Source: Nitrososphaerales archaeon TH5896 | GTDB lineage: Archaea > Thermoproteota > Nitrososphaeria > Nitrososphaerales > Nitrososphaeraceae | Length of the DNA stretch: 14,214 bases | NCBI GenBank assembly: GCA_014523625.1 | Contig: JAATVP010000247.1 | Coordinates: 1 to 14,214 of the forward strand | Reading direction: 5' to 3' | Part shown: positions 6,771 to 13,992 of the stretch, in pieces | How the letters are laid out: the number at the start of each line of letters is the position of its first letter | How positions within the stretch are numbered: position 1 is the stretch's first letter | Translations under genes and position numbers: made by a program | The notes under the pieces: model-generated | What the model saw: only the letters and a program-made list of their open reading frames with translations | What the model was told of the DNA's origin: nothing | Database searches by the model: none

Positions 6771-7085
6771 GGTTTGTCAGAGCAAAAGATCAGGTTTGAT
6801 ATTCTGCACTGCATACTTATCTTGTAAGCCATAGCTCGAGACCGAAAATAATGTATAGTGTCGTACATCAAAATCTTATGCTATGCCACTATAAATGGAA
6901 CCCAGTGTCGTGAGTTTGATGACGTTTGTGTTTGTGTGCTCGGCATTATGAACATCTTTCCTGACAATTCTTAAGTTTTGCCGCTGAAATTTAAATGACC
7001 CGAAATTGTTCTGCTACCTACAGAACCAATTATCAATCATGAGCCAAAAAGAGAGAGTGACAGGACGATAAGTTAGGTAATAACC

Positions 7086-7096
7086 TTTATTATTAA
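7086..7096 (+). promoter_or_regulatory. TATA-box candidate for the gene at 7154
   Basis: TTTATTATTAA lies about 60 nt upstream of the ATG at 7154, giving a predicted transcript start near 7115-7120. This leaves the GTG at 7106 outside the transcript and favours the ATG. Confidence 0.35.
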
Positions 7097-7153
7097 GGCG
7101 AAAAAGTGATCTATGTCTTGATACACAAAATCCACTTCTGGTTTTCACAAAAA

Positions 7154-8239
7154 ATGAACAAGTATGATGTTGTAGAAAGTGGCGGATCAAGAAAGGTCGA
7201 ATGGAGAGACCAATTAGTAATAGTGGACTGGGACAACTGTAGTCTAACTGTTGTAGGAAAATTGGAGGATGGGAAAACTAGGATCGTACTTAGGAGCAAG
7301 ACAAGTCGGAATAGTGAATATATGGGAGATAAGCCTGTGGAGCTGTATTACATGCTAGGAATTGATGTTTCAAATATATCAGAAGTCTACGAAGAACCAT
7401 ATAAGGTATCGAATGTACGAAAGGACTCGCCAGAGCAGGCAAGATCTGCAGATACACGAAGGGTGTTCACATTGGATCAAGACTATTGGATCTGGGAATG
7501 GATAGAACGTGATAAAAATACAAACGAGAACAATGACCCAAACAAGGAAGAAGGGTTTTCAAACAGTATCGAAAAAATTCGCAAATATATCATCGACGAA
7601 TTGTCATCGAATTCTCGAAAGATTCCAAGAGATTTATTTGATGTTCAAGTTGAAGATACTCAATTAAATGCAGAAGTGATTGCAACGAGCAAGATAATCC
7701 CAGTTATATATCAACCATCCATAGATTCATTGCAAAATTTCCTAAGGGAAGTGCATTGTTCTGAGATAGAACCGAACGTACTAGAAGTTTCTCTTTTATT
7801 TGAGAACGAACAACTTAGGCGGCATGGGTTGGTAAATCAGGTATATGAAACATTCAGACTCTTTTTTTACGGAAGAAAAATAGATGTTGAATCATTCAAA
7901 ATAAAGATGCATAATGAAGCCATGAAAAAAAATGAGAAGCTTTTTCAATTTACTAATATATACAGTTCCGATTACGGCATAGAAGAAGATACAATTCATG
8001 ATAATTCTGATCCACCAGAGATAAGGGTAAAGCATTATTTTTCGAATTACAATTATCCTATCCTTTTTATTAATACATCCAATCATGCCATGGCAGAACG
8101 TGACAACAATCATAAATTGTGGAAATGGGAATATATTCCATTTTTGAATAATGCTCCCATTAAATTTGGTACCAAATCGCGTAGACATATCGACTCTATG
8201 TTTAGTCCCTTTTTTAGAAAACTCTCGCAAATATTTTAA
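7154..8239 (+). CDS. Hypothetical protein, 361 residues
   Basis: An intact frame. It opens at a GTG at 7106 (377 residues), but the ATG at 7154 (MNKYDVVES) is preferred: the extra N-terminus is lysine/phenylalanine-rich with no export logic, and the TATA-like element fits the ATG. No signal peptide, TM segment or enzyme motif is evident, so it is probably cytosolic. Residues about 1-115 look beta-rich (LVIVDWDNCSLTVVGKL ...). An aromatic patch DYWIWEWIERD and a polar linker (TNENNDPNKEEG) precede a helical middle. The C-terminal part has a distinctive NTSNHAMAERDNNHKLWKWEYIPF (about 307-330), which reads like a conserved polar site but which I cannot assign to a family. It stands alone between decayed regions. 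A role in defence or as an accessory factor would be speculation. Confidence 0.75.
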   Translation: MNKYDVVESGGSRKVEWRDQLVIVDWDNCSLTVVGKLEDGKTRIVLRSKTSRNSEYMGDKPVELYYMLGIDVSNISEVYEEPYKVSNVRKDSPEQARSADTRRVFTLDQDYWIWEWIERDKNTNENNDPNKEEGFSNSIEKIRKYIIDELSSNSRKIPRDLFDVQVEDTQLNAEVIATSKIIPVIYQPSIDSLQNFLREVHCSEIEPNVLEVSLLFENEQLRRHGLVNQVYETFRLFFYGRKIDVESFKIKMHNEAMKKNEKLFQFTNIYSSDYGIEEDTIHDNSDPPEIRVKHYFSNYNYPILFINTSNHAMAERDNNHKLWKWEYIPFLNNAPIKFGTKSRRHIDSMFSPFFRKLSQIF

Positions 8240-8464
8240 TTTCAAAGACATACATTTACACTCAGAAATTACTATGAAGATATTTAGTTACCATCGTAAT
8301 GTTCAAATGATAAAGCTCGTATTCATAGTATGCAAATTGGATAGCTCTAGAGTCGACATTGAGGCTATAAGGAAAAAAGTTCATACGCCTGATGGTAACA
8401 AATGCAACAAAATAAGGAAATGATATAAAATCCAAAATGTATCAACTTTGCTCTTTTGAGAACA

Positions 8465-8811
8465 ATGCGATATTCAAAGGAGAAAGACATCAAGTTTGCA
8501 GGTAAAGAATATTATGCGGCTGTATCTAAAATATTTGTTAGTCCTGGGTCTGCAAATTCTGTATTGGTAAAAGAATAAATTGGTTTTATGTTTCAAAACT
8601 AGATATTCTAATACTCGCATATGTCAATTTGGAGAATCTGGGGCAATCTCAGGCTCGATTTATGATGGAAAGTCAAGACCGCTCGACGTGAGGCTAAGTG
8701 AATCAATATATGGTTCAGAATCAAATTGAAAATAGCGGGTTGATCATAAAAGAGATACATCCAGGCAAAGAGGTTGGATATTGTGATATAGGATGTCAGA
8801 TAAATCCTTAA
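8465..8811 (+). pseudogene. Twice-frameshifted small gene, unrecognised (~115 residues)
   Basis: Three consecutive frames each carry protein-like sequence. The first is ATG 8465 (MRYSKEKDIKFAGKEYYAA...VLVKE-stop at 8576). The second is LVLCFKTRYSNTRICQFGE...SIYGSESN-stop at 8727. The third is QIENSGLIIKEIHPGKE...CDIGCQINP-stop at 8809. Skipping one base at about 8576 and one at about 8721 joins them without loss into one product of about 115 residues with four cysteines. A TATA-like GATATAAAATCC lies at 8422-8433. The gene ends four bases before the GTG of the next gene, so it may have been the first gene of that operon, or its DNA may now serve as the operon's promoter. I do not recognise the protein. 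A further 49-codon frame at 8274-8423 has little support. Confidence 0.45.
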
Positions 8812-8814
8812 TAA

Positions 8815-9450
8815 GTGCCCGATTATACAGACTTTATGCCCACTTATGTCTTAAGGGGGACAATTAAAGATTCCCAGAAAAAACCTGTAACCGGTGTGAA
8901 GGTACAGGCTATGGATAGTGATCAGAAATGGTTAGAAGATCGTAATGATGATTTACTTGATAGCAAATGGGTAGATGACGATGGAACATTTCAAATCTCT
9001 TTTGATTCTAAGCAATTTCAAGATGAAGGTTGGCTACAGGGAAAACCGGATATCTATCTGATAGTAAGGAACCAACAAGGTCAAATTGTATATACGACTG
9101 AAATTAGAAAGGGAATCGACGTCTCTGACATTGAGAGACTTACTTTTGATATTACTATAGACTCATTTGAGAAACGTCCAGTAATACCTCTTCCTCCTGA
9201 TCCTTATGCCGGTAACAACGAGAGGGTAATTGCTGCATTTGGAAGGTTGGGGGACGTCATCCGGTTTCAGCCTGAAGATACAATACGGATACTTAGGCTT
9301 TTGGTGAGCTCTATTAACGGATGGTCTCTATACACTAGAGAATATATCTGGAATAAGATAGGATATGACGGGCCACAGGTTCCAAGATATCCATGGAGAG
9401 AACAAAGTCACAGCCATAAACTATCATGGGAGAATAACACAAATGACTAA
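8815..9450 (+). CDS. Transthyretin/carboxypeptidase-regulatory-like domain protein
   Basis: A 211-residue protein from a GTG at 8815; the ATG at 8836 (MPTYVLRGTIKDS) is a good alternative because the recognisable domain starts right there. Residues 11-115 fit a prealbumin-like beta sandwich of the transthyretin-like/CarboxypepD_reg type: LRGTIKDSQKKPVTGVKVQA, then WVDDDGTFQISFD, then PDIYLIVRNQQGQIVYTTEI. A proline-rich hinge (RPVIPLPPDPYAG) leads to a helical tail (about 134-195, with NGWSLYTREYIWNKIG). There is no signal peptide or cysteine. The stop overlaps the ATG of the GMC flavoprotein gene by eight bases (ATGACTAA), so the two are translationally coupled and the proteins probably work together. 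By position it could be a small partner subunit, but it lacks features of the gluconate-dehydrogenase gamma subunit I would recognise. No clear TATA box is visible upstream. Confidence 0.7.
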   Translation: MPDYTDFMPTYVLRGTIKDSQKKPVTGVKVQAMDSDQKWLEDRNDDLLDSKWVDDDGTFQISFDSKQFQDEGWLQGKPDIYLIVRNQQGQIVYTTEIRKGIDVSDIERLTFDITIDSFEKRPVIPLPPDPYAGNNERVIAAFGRLGDVIRFQPEDTIRILRLLVSSINGWSLYTREYIWNKIGYDGPQVPRYPWREQSHSHKLSWENNTND

Positions 9451-12160
9451 CTGTGTTTATGGTGCTGAGAGATTTGAAAAACGTGCCGAGACATACAAGG
9501 TGATCACAGGTGATATTGTTTACAGTACAGACGTTTGCGTTATAGGCTCGGGTGCAGCTGGAGCAATTATAGCGACCAAATTAGCAGAGCAAGGCAAATC
9601 CGTTGTCCTACTTGAAAAAGGAGGGTATCATGATGGAGAATCGATGAATCAAAGAGAGGCTGATATGCTTCCGCTATTGTGGAAAAATGCTGGTGCGAAC
9701 TTCACGTCTAGCTTACGCATTGCAGTTGCTCAAGGTTGCTGCCTTGGTGGTTCAACAGTTATCAACGATGCAGTATGTTTTAGGATTCCTGATCTTGTTA
9801 TAGATCAGTGGAACGAGAAAGGAGTGTCAATTTCAAAAAATGAATGGGATGAGGCCAATAACGAAGTTTCAAAACGAATACATGTCACGGAGGTCACGGA
9901 GGATGAACTTAACATCAATGCAAGGAAGCTCAGAGATGCCTGTAATAGATTTCGTATCGATGGAAATCCTATCAAGCATGGGAAGAATACTAGAAACTGT
10001 GGTCAATCCTTCTCTGACCCCGAATTACACTCATGTGTGAAATGTGGATTTTGTCATATCGGCTGCCATTACAACACAAAACAAAGTATGTTAGTGACAT
10101 ATATTCATGATGCCTTGAACGATGAAAAGTTAGAATACAAAGTTTTCTGTAATTGTCAAGTGGATAGAATCACGCATGACAACAACGGGGTCGCCACAGG
10201 GATAGATGGAACCTTTATAGATATCGATGGAAGGGAGATCCACAGAATCCGTGTTAACTCAAAGGTAGTAGTTGTCTCTGCAGGATCCATTGCATCGTCA
10301 AATTTATTGCATAAATCAGTCATAGGCGGGGAGAATGTTGGAAAAGGGGTAGCGTTGCATCCAGCACCTTTTGTCATTGGACATTTTGAAGAGGATATTT
10401 ATGGTAATAGGGGAATTCCTATGTCTTATACATGTCATCAGTTTGGGGTCACTAACAATGTGAAGAATGGAGGTTTTTTAATTGAAAGTATATTCCTGCC
10501 GGTATTCCAAATGGCTATTGCAATTCCTGTCTTTGGTGCAGATCATAAGAGGCTAATGTCTGAATTTAACAGGTATACGATGGCTGGAGTAATGACTAGA
10601 GATGAGCCTACTGGTACAGTCTTGATATCGTACGGCGCAAATCCAAAATTGGATTACAATCTATCAGCCGGAACTGTCAAAGATATGGCAAGGGGGATGG
10701 CCATTGTAGCAAAAATGTGGTTTGACGCGGGTGCAACAAGCGTCATCACATCCCATATGGACATTCCAGAGGTCAAGAATAAGGCTGATATTCCGAAAAT
10801 CAAGGGCTCGGTAAGGAATAACCCCAACGGGTTACTTGTTGGTTCTGCTCATCCCCAAGGAGGAAATAGAATGGGAGATAATGAGAAAGAATGTGTCGTA
10901 AATTCGGATTGTAAGGTGTTTGGCTTCAGAAATCTGTACGTATGTGACGCCAGTGTTTTTCCTACTGCCATAGGAGTCAACCCTCAGCTAACAGTTATGG
11001 CTCTTGCGACCATTACAGCGAACAAAATTAGTAAGAACTGGAGCTCATTTCCGGAACCTGTAAGTTCGTTGGGAAATACCTGCAATGTTACGCAACCAAG
11101 GTTTTGTAAAACAGAGGCTATAGGTGAGATGTTTGCCAGTACTGACCATGATTCCAAGCTCTTTTCAAAACTAGCCAACTCAAATGAGACAAACCCAATA
11201 GTGGGGAAGAACTGGCGTTTTGATCCTAAAAAACTTCTTATCTATAACGACTTGTACTGGAAAGGCTTCTATGGGATCGACAATGATATTTTGACTAATG
11301 TATTAAGGTATTTTGGTGGATTTTACAAGAAATTCTGGAAGGTGGATGAGACTAAATACAGAGGTATCACACATCCTTTCGAACCACAACTTGTCGATGC
11401 AAAAAGCATTGCCGTAGAAACGGAGGTAAAAGGGTTCGGTAAGGTGATACACTTAGAATATGAGGATTTTCCATATTCTCAAGCTTATGATTTATTAAAG
11501 ATGGTAGATGAAAACACAATTCTCGGGAAAGCCTTCATGGGTCAGTTCGGAAAAGGACGCGAATTATTCAACTTTAGCATGTCTAGAATTTACGATGTTG
11601 ATTTTATGACGGAAGTGGATCTCATGACCCTATTCAACTCCAACGATCTCAGTCATCCCCCTAGTGAAAGCGAGATGAAAGGCACATGGGAAGGGATGTT
11701 GGTGTCTGATTCAGCAGTTACACCTCGTGCACAAATATTTTACTTTGAGTACGAGGATGGTCTATTTGATATGAGATATTCCTTTGCTAATATGCTTCAA
11801 GGTAGATCTGATGTTAGCATAACCGACAGATTGTTTAGATTTGATGATCCAACGCCTTTTCATGACGAACTTCGTATGGTAACACCTAACATGGTAGTAG
11901 GCCGATGGGTAACAGAATGGTCTTCGGAGGACGTTTTGAAACCATATTTGGATGATATTAGGCGTATTCTACCTATTGAGGTATCTCATGAGACCGAATC
12001 ATTCTTTCAGAAATTGTCACAAATGTTACCTAGAGGAGTCAAGCTGCCTAAAGAATTGGGAATTAGTTTCCTGGGCGTGGAGAGAAATGAAAATAATGAA
12101 ACCAGGATCGGACTCTCCTACATCCTAAAGAAAATAAGTAACTTGACAGCCACTTCATAG
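9443..12160 (+). CDS. GMC-family FAD oxidoreductase with cysteine cluster motif and C-terminal extension
   Basis: A flavin-dependent alcohol/sugar/sterol-type dehydrogenase or oxidase. The frame is open from 9365, but the ATG at 9443 is preferred because it overlaps the preceding stop by eight bases. That gives 905 residues; numbering from this start. FAD binding: VIGSGAAGAIIA (GxGxxG at 35-40), VLLEKG with Glu58, and GCCLGGSTVIN (98-108). A loop holds Cys198, Cys201, Cys204 and Cys208 in the spacing CxxCxxCxxxC, as in ferredoxins and iron-sulfur-bearing flavin dehydrogenases. The GMC catalytic pair is His470 in SAHPQGGNRMG and Asn513 in GVNPQLTVMALA. The family core ends near residue 533, and GMC proteins are usually 500-650 long. 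The remaining ~370 residues include a conserved-looking GTWEGMLVSDSAVTPRAQ ... DPTPFHDELRMV ... VVGRWVTEW domain that I cannot name. No signal peptide or TM is seen, so it is probably cytosolic. Substrate and electron acceptor are unknown. Confidence 0.88.
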   Translation: MTNCVYGAERFEKRAETYKVITGDIVYSTDVCVIGSGAAGAIIATKLAEQGKSVVLLEKGGYHDGESMNQREADMLPLLWKNAGANFTSSLRIAVAQGCCLGGSTVINDAVCFRIPDLVIDQWNEKGVSISKNEWDEANNEVSKRIHVTEVTEDELNINARKLRDACNRFRIDGNPIKHGKNTRNCGQSFSDPELHSCVKCGFCHIGCHYNTKQSMLVTYIHDALNDEKLEYKVFCNCQVDRITHDNNGVATGIDGTFIDIDGREIHRIRVNSKVVVVSAGSIASSNLLHKSVIGGENVGKGVALHPAPFVIGHFEEDIYGNRGIPMSYTCHQFGVTNNVKNGGFLIESIFLPVFQMAIAIPVFGADHKRLMSEFNRYTMAGVMTRDEPTGTVLISYGANPKLDYNLSAGTVKDMARGMAIVAKMWFDAGATSVITSHMDIPEVKNKADIPKIKGSVRNNPNGLLVGSAHPQGGNRMGDNEKECVVNSDCKVFGFRNLYVCDASVFPTAIGVNPQLTVMALATITANKISKNWSSFPEPVSSLGNTCNVTQPRFCKTEAIGEMFASTDHDSKLFSKLANSNETNPIVGKNWRFDPKKLLIYNDLYWKGFYGIDNDILTNVLRYFGGFYKKFWKVDETKYRGITHPFEPQLVDAKSIAVETEVKGFGKVIHLEYEDFPYSQAYDLLKMVDENTILGKAFMGQFGKGRELFNFSMSRIYDVDFMTEVDLMTLFNSNDLSHPPSESEMKGTWEGMLVSDSAVTPRAQIFYFEYEDGLFDMRYSFANMLQGRSDVSITDRLFRFDDPTPFHDELRMVTPNMVVGRWVTEWSSEDVLKPYLDDIRRILPIEVSHETESFFQKLSQMLPRGVKLPKELGISFLGVERNENNETRIGLSYILKKISNLTATS

Positions 12161-12474
12161 CAAGAACAGTATGCCTACGGAATTGTCGACCAGCATTAGA
12201 AAAAAGGCTGTGGATACCGGTAACAAGTGGGTTGCTTTTTGAACACACTTTAAAGTCTTGCCAGCATTTGGCTGAAGCAGAATGTGGTTTCTTTGTTAAA
12301 TTTTGAAAATATTTTATAATAGATTCACAGGCTGCATCCTCTCCAACAGCTTGTCAAAGTTCTTTTCGAGACCTATTCCACCAGCCTGAACTATGCCCCC
12401 TTCGTAGCCTACTTCAGAGATCTCAACTAGAATCCAATCATTGCCTGATCCTAACTGAAGTATCTCCTAACCAT
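12160..12474 (-). pseudogene. Decayed Trypco1-like (trypsin-co-occurring domain 1, CU044_2847-type) gene
   Basis: Read on the minus strand, 12463-12314 encodes LQLGSGNDWILVEISEVGYE then GGIVQAGGIGLEKNFDKLLE then RMQPV. This matches my recollection of the small Trypco1 domain: a leading strand with VEV(D/S)E, a Gly-rich turn, then a FEEALDRIRPV-like helix. No ATG, GTG or TTG precedes it in frame; the nearest ATG (12474-12472) is one base out of frame. After QPV a stop follows, but the next frame continues ESIIKYFQNLTKKPHSA and reaches a ...TVLAMKW end near 12160, like the family's terminal L-x-W strand. One missing base at 12326-12327 accounts for the switch. The gene is convergent with and abuts the GMC gene. 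Trypco1 proteins are known from conflict-system gene neighbourhoods with trypsin-like or NTPase partners; none of those is present here. Confidence 0.55.
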
Positions 12475-12492
12475 GCAGGTTAATCATTATTC

Positions 12493-12504
12493 TAATATAA
12501 AAAC
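12493..12504 (+). promoter_or_regulatory. TATA box of the broken TM-protein gene
   Basis: TAATATAAAAAC lies 32 nt upstream of the ATG at 12525, fitting a leaderless or near-leaderless start. The same context (AATAAA, then GCTATGATG) recurs at 12955-12969. Confidence 0.45.
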
Positions 12505-12524
12505 TAAATTTAGAAATAAAGGCT

Positions 12525-12769
12525 ATGATGGAAGTAATTCAGATGCCAAGAAGGAAGAAATACCCACAGAGGGCCAGTACGCTAATACTTACGATCACCA
12601 TCGTCGTATAGGATTTGGGTTCGCTTACATGGGACACCGCTCAGGCCACTTTTCGGAGGCATATGTGTTATGTAAGAACGATATGTTATCACAGGTAAGA
12701 ATGGGCGCATACGAATCTGCAGACGAAATCGCTACGGCGCTAGGATCCTGTGATGGAGTAACCAGATAG
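12525..12769 (+). pseudogene. Broken single-TM protein gene, paralogue of the gene at 13642
   Basis: The 5' frame from the ATG at 12525 reads MMEVIQMPRRKKYPQRASTL then ILTITIVV and stops at 12609. The 3' frame to 12769 reads IGFGFAYMGHRSGHFSEAYV and continues with LCKNDMLSQVRMGAYES. Removing the extra TA at 12609-12610 fuses them: basic cytosolic tail, TM segment, outer domain. Compared with the intact paralogue, about five codons inside the TM (GLSTL region) are also deleted. Over the 48 aligned C-terminal residues I count 33 identical, including both cysteines. A longer uninterrupted frame from 12473 exists, but its first ~45 codons are out of frame with the paralogue and replace the TM with polar sequence, so it is unlikely to be the true product. 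Confidence 0.6.
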
Positions 12770-13026
12770 AATTCAAAATGTGGTTTAACGTCCATTCCTA
12801 CTTTTTATAGTATATTCATACAGATAATGAACACTATGAGTACCAAGGGATATTCTTGGCTGGATACCTAATTCCGACTTTTAAGTCCTGGAAATAACAG
12901 GTTCTAAAGGTAGCATCCGTGGAGCCGTCCTGAATTAATTAAATACTAGTAATAAATAAAGCTATGATGTAAGTTAATTGATGACATGCAACAGCCACTT
13001 AATACACGCATGGAGTACGGCATCAA
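12770..13026. other. Spacer with a remnant second copy of the TM-gene 5' region
   Basis: No gene of useful length is open. Bases 12955-12979 (AATAAAGCTATGATGTAAG...) match 12515-12539 at about 23 of 25 positions, counting one gap. This is the start region of the broken TM gene, but here a TAA follows the two ATGs. A T-run after 12800 (CTTTTTATAG) could end transcription from the broken gene. A TATA-like ACTTAATACACG near 12996-13007 precedes the HTH pseudogene. Confidence 0.4.
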
Positions 13027-13483
13027 ATGAGCTCATCTAGGCAACAGCAACAAGGGGAATGGCGAAGAGCTAAAGTTTTGGAAATAATGAGCAATGGAAA
13101 AACTAATCAGTCAGAGATAGGATAGGTAAGAATACTGAAGGTAGACAAATCCAACATATGCAGGGATATTGATTATTTGAAGCAGCAGGCAAAAAAGAAT
13201 ATCAAGAGATATGTTGATAAACACTTCCAGAGGAGTACGCGAAATGCCTTGCTGGTTTGAACAGTGTTCTAAAGGAAGCATGGACAATCTCACAGAGAAC
13301 ATAAAGGGAGATAAGATAAAGGCTTTAGCATTAGCAAAAGAATGCTATGCAATGAAGCTCGAGTTGCTTACTAATGCTACCGTAGTTGGTGATGCTATAA
13401 GGTTTGTAGCCTCAAATGCAGCATCAACAGAAAAAGCTAATTTTGATAAAATCAATATTATAGATGATGAAAATAATAGCTAA
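13027..13483 (+). pseudogene. Helix-turn-helix DNA-binding protein, broken by a stop and two frameshifts
   Basis: The reading frame from the ATG at 13027 gives MSSSRQQQQGEWRRAKVLEI, then an HTH-like NGKTNQSEIG - RILKVDKSNICRDIDYLK, with an in-frame TAG at 13123 in the turn. At about 13222 one base is missing: the frame then reads LPEEYAKCLAGLNSVLKEAW. At about 13293 another is missing, and the last frame reads ENIKGDKIKALALAKECYAM and runs on to 13483. Repaired, the protein would be about 152 residues: N-terminal HTH, helical LPEEYxKC linker, then a C-terminal helical domain. This is the architecture of a multicopy thaumarchaeal HTH family as I recall it. The possible ORF at 13211-13483 is only the last piece of it. 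Promoter spacing (TATA near 13000) fits a leaderless start. Confidence 0.6.
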
Positions 13484-13601
13484 TAATAGTGTATAGTGTA
13501 TGTATATATACACATTATTTATATCAATACGAATAATGAGTTATTATAAATCATAATCTTTTATTCTAACAAGGAGAATTTTCTATTAATCATAACCAGA
13601 A

Positions 13602-13610
13602 TATACAAAA
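13602..13610 (+). promoter_or_regulatory. TATA-box candidate of the TM-protein gene at 13642
   Basis: TATACAAAA lies 40 nt upstream of the ATG, implying a leader of roughly ten bases. The upstream region 13484-13600 is very AT-rich and holds a 12-bp palindrome (TGTATATATACA, 13501-13512). Confidence 0.4.
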
Positions 13611-13641
13611 CTTATTCAGCATCATTCATGTATAGAACATT

Positions 13642-13920
13642 ATGAGTAAACTAATGTACGTAAAAAAACAAGAAGTAGGGCACCAAGATATACCTGAAGC
13701 TAAACGCTTAATTGCAAACCATGGGGCACTGATGCTTACGGTCGTCATCATAGTGGGGTTGTCAACACTGGTAGGAATAGGGTTCGCGTATATGGGATAC
13801 ACCTCGGGTGAGTTTGCAGAGGCATACATGTTATGTAAGAACGACGTGTTATCGCAGGTAAGAATAGGTGCATACCAATCTCCAAACGAAATTACTGTGG
13901 CGCTGGAATCATGTAAATGA
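13642..13920 (+). CDS. Small single-pass membrane protein, hypothetical
   Basis: A 92-residue protein starting MSKLMYVKKQ. A short polar and basic N-terminal part (1-28) precedes a hydrophobic segment at about 29-51 (ALMLTVVIIVGLSTLVGIGF). A roughly 40-residue soluble part follows with two cysteines (Cys65 in LCKND and Cys91 in ESCK) that could form a disulfide if outside the cell. By the positive-inside rule the N-terminus is cytosolic. I do not recognise the family. The broken paralogue 1.1 kb upstream keeps the same soluble part, with both cysteines, the CKND motif and LSQVR conserved, which indicates selection on the protein before that copy decayed. It has its own promoter and a terminator-like hairpin downstream, so it is probably monocistronic. 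Confidence 0.7.
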   Translation: MSKLMYVKKQEVGHQDIPEAKRLIANHGALMLTVVIIVGLSTLVGIGFAYMGYTSGEFAEAYMLCKNDVLSQVRIGAYQSPNEITVALESCK

Positions 13921-13955
13921 GCAATCAGTTAGAGAATAGATCTTACACCAAAATG

Positions 13956-13992
13956 TATTGCCAGTGTAGGCAATATATTTTGTTTTATTGTG
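13956..13992 (+). terminator. Hairpin followed by T-rich tract
   Basis: TATTGCC and GGCAATA form a seven-base stem around a six-base AGTGTA loop (13956-13975). TATTTTGTTTTATTG follows. The position, 36 nt after the stop of the small TM-protein gene, fits a terminator. Archaea often need only the T tract. Confidence 0.5.

Larger units (their letters stand above)
6400..7153. other. Gene-poor spacer with palindromes and a possible transposase scrap
   Basis: No long frame is open. Near 6445-6470 there is an AT-rich tandem stretch of TAAGTATA units. Two palindromes (6499-6514 and 6531-6542) and a short stretch with a DDE-like motif (6630-6770) are listed separately. From about 6770 to 7080 I see nothing recognisable. 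A TATA-like sequence at 7086-7096 marks the approach to the next gene. Confidence 0.5.

Noticed and set aside
8151..8423. A 90-codon plus-strand ORF
   Set aside because: The first third overlaps the 3' end of the intact 361-residue gene in another frame, and the rest has no recognisable features or promoter.
12473..12769. A 98-codon uninterrupted ORF taken at face value
   Set aside because: Its first ~45 codons are out of frame with the intact paralogue and overlap the Trypco1-like remnant. The TATA box and the ATG at 12525 support the other frame.
13211..13483. A separate 90-codon gene
   Set aside because: It is only the third frame segment of the broken HTH gene; the residues before about 13295 are out of frame with that protein.
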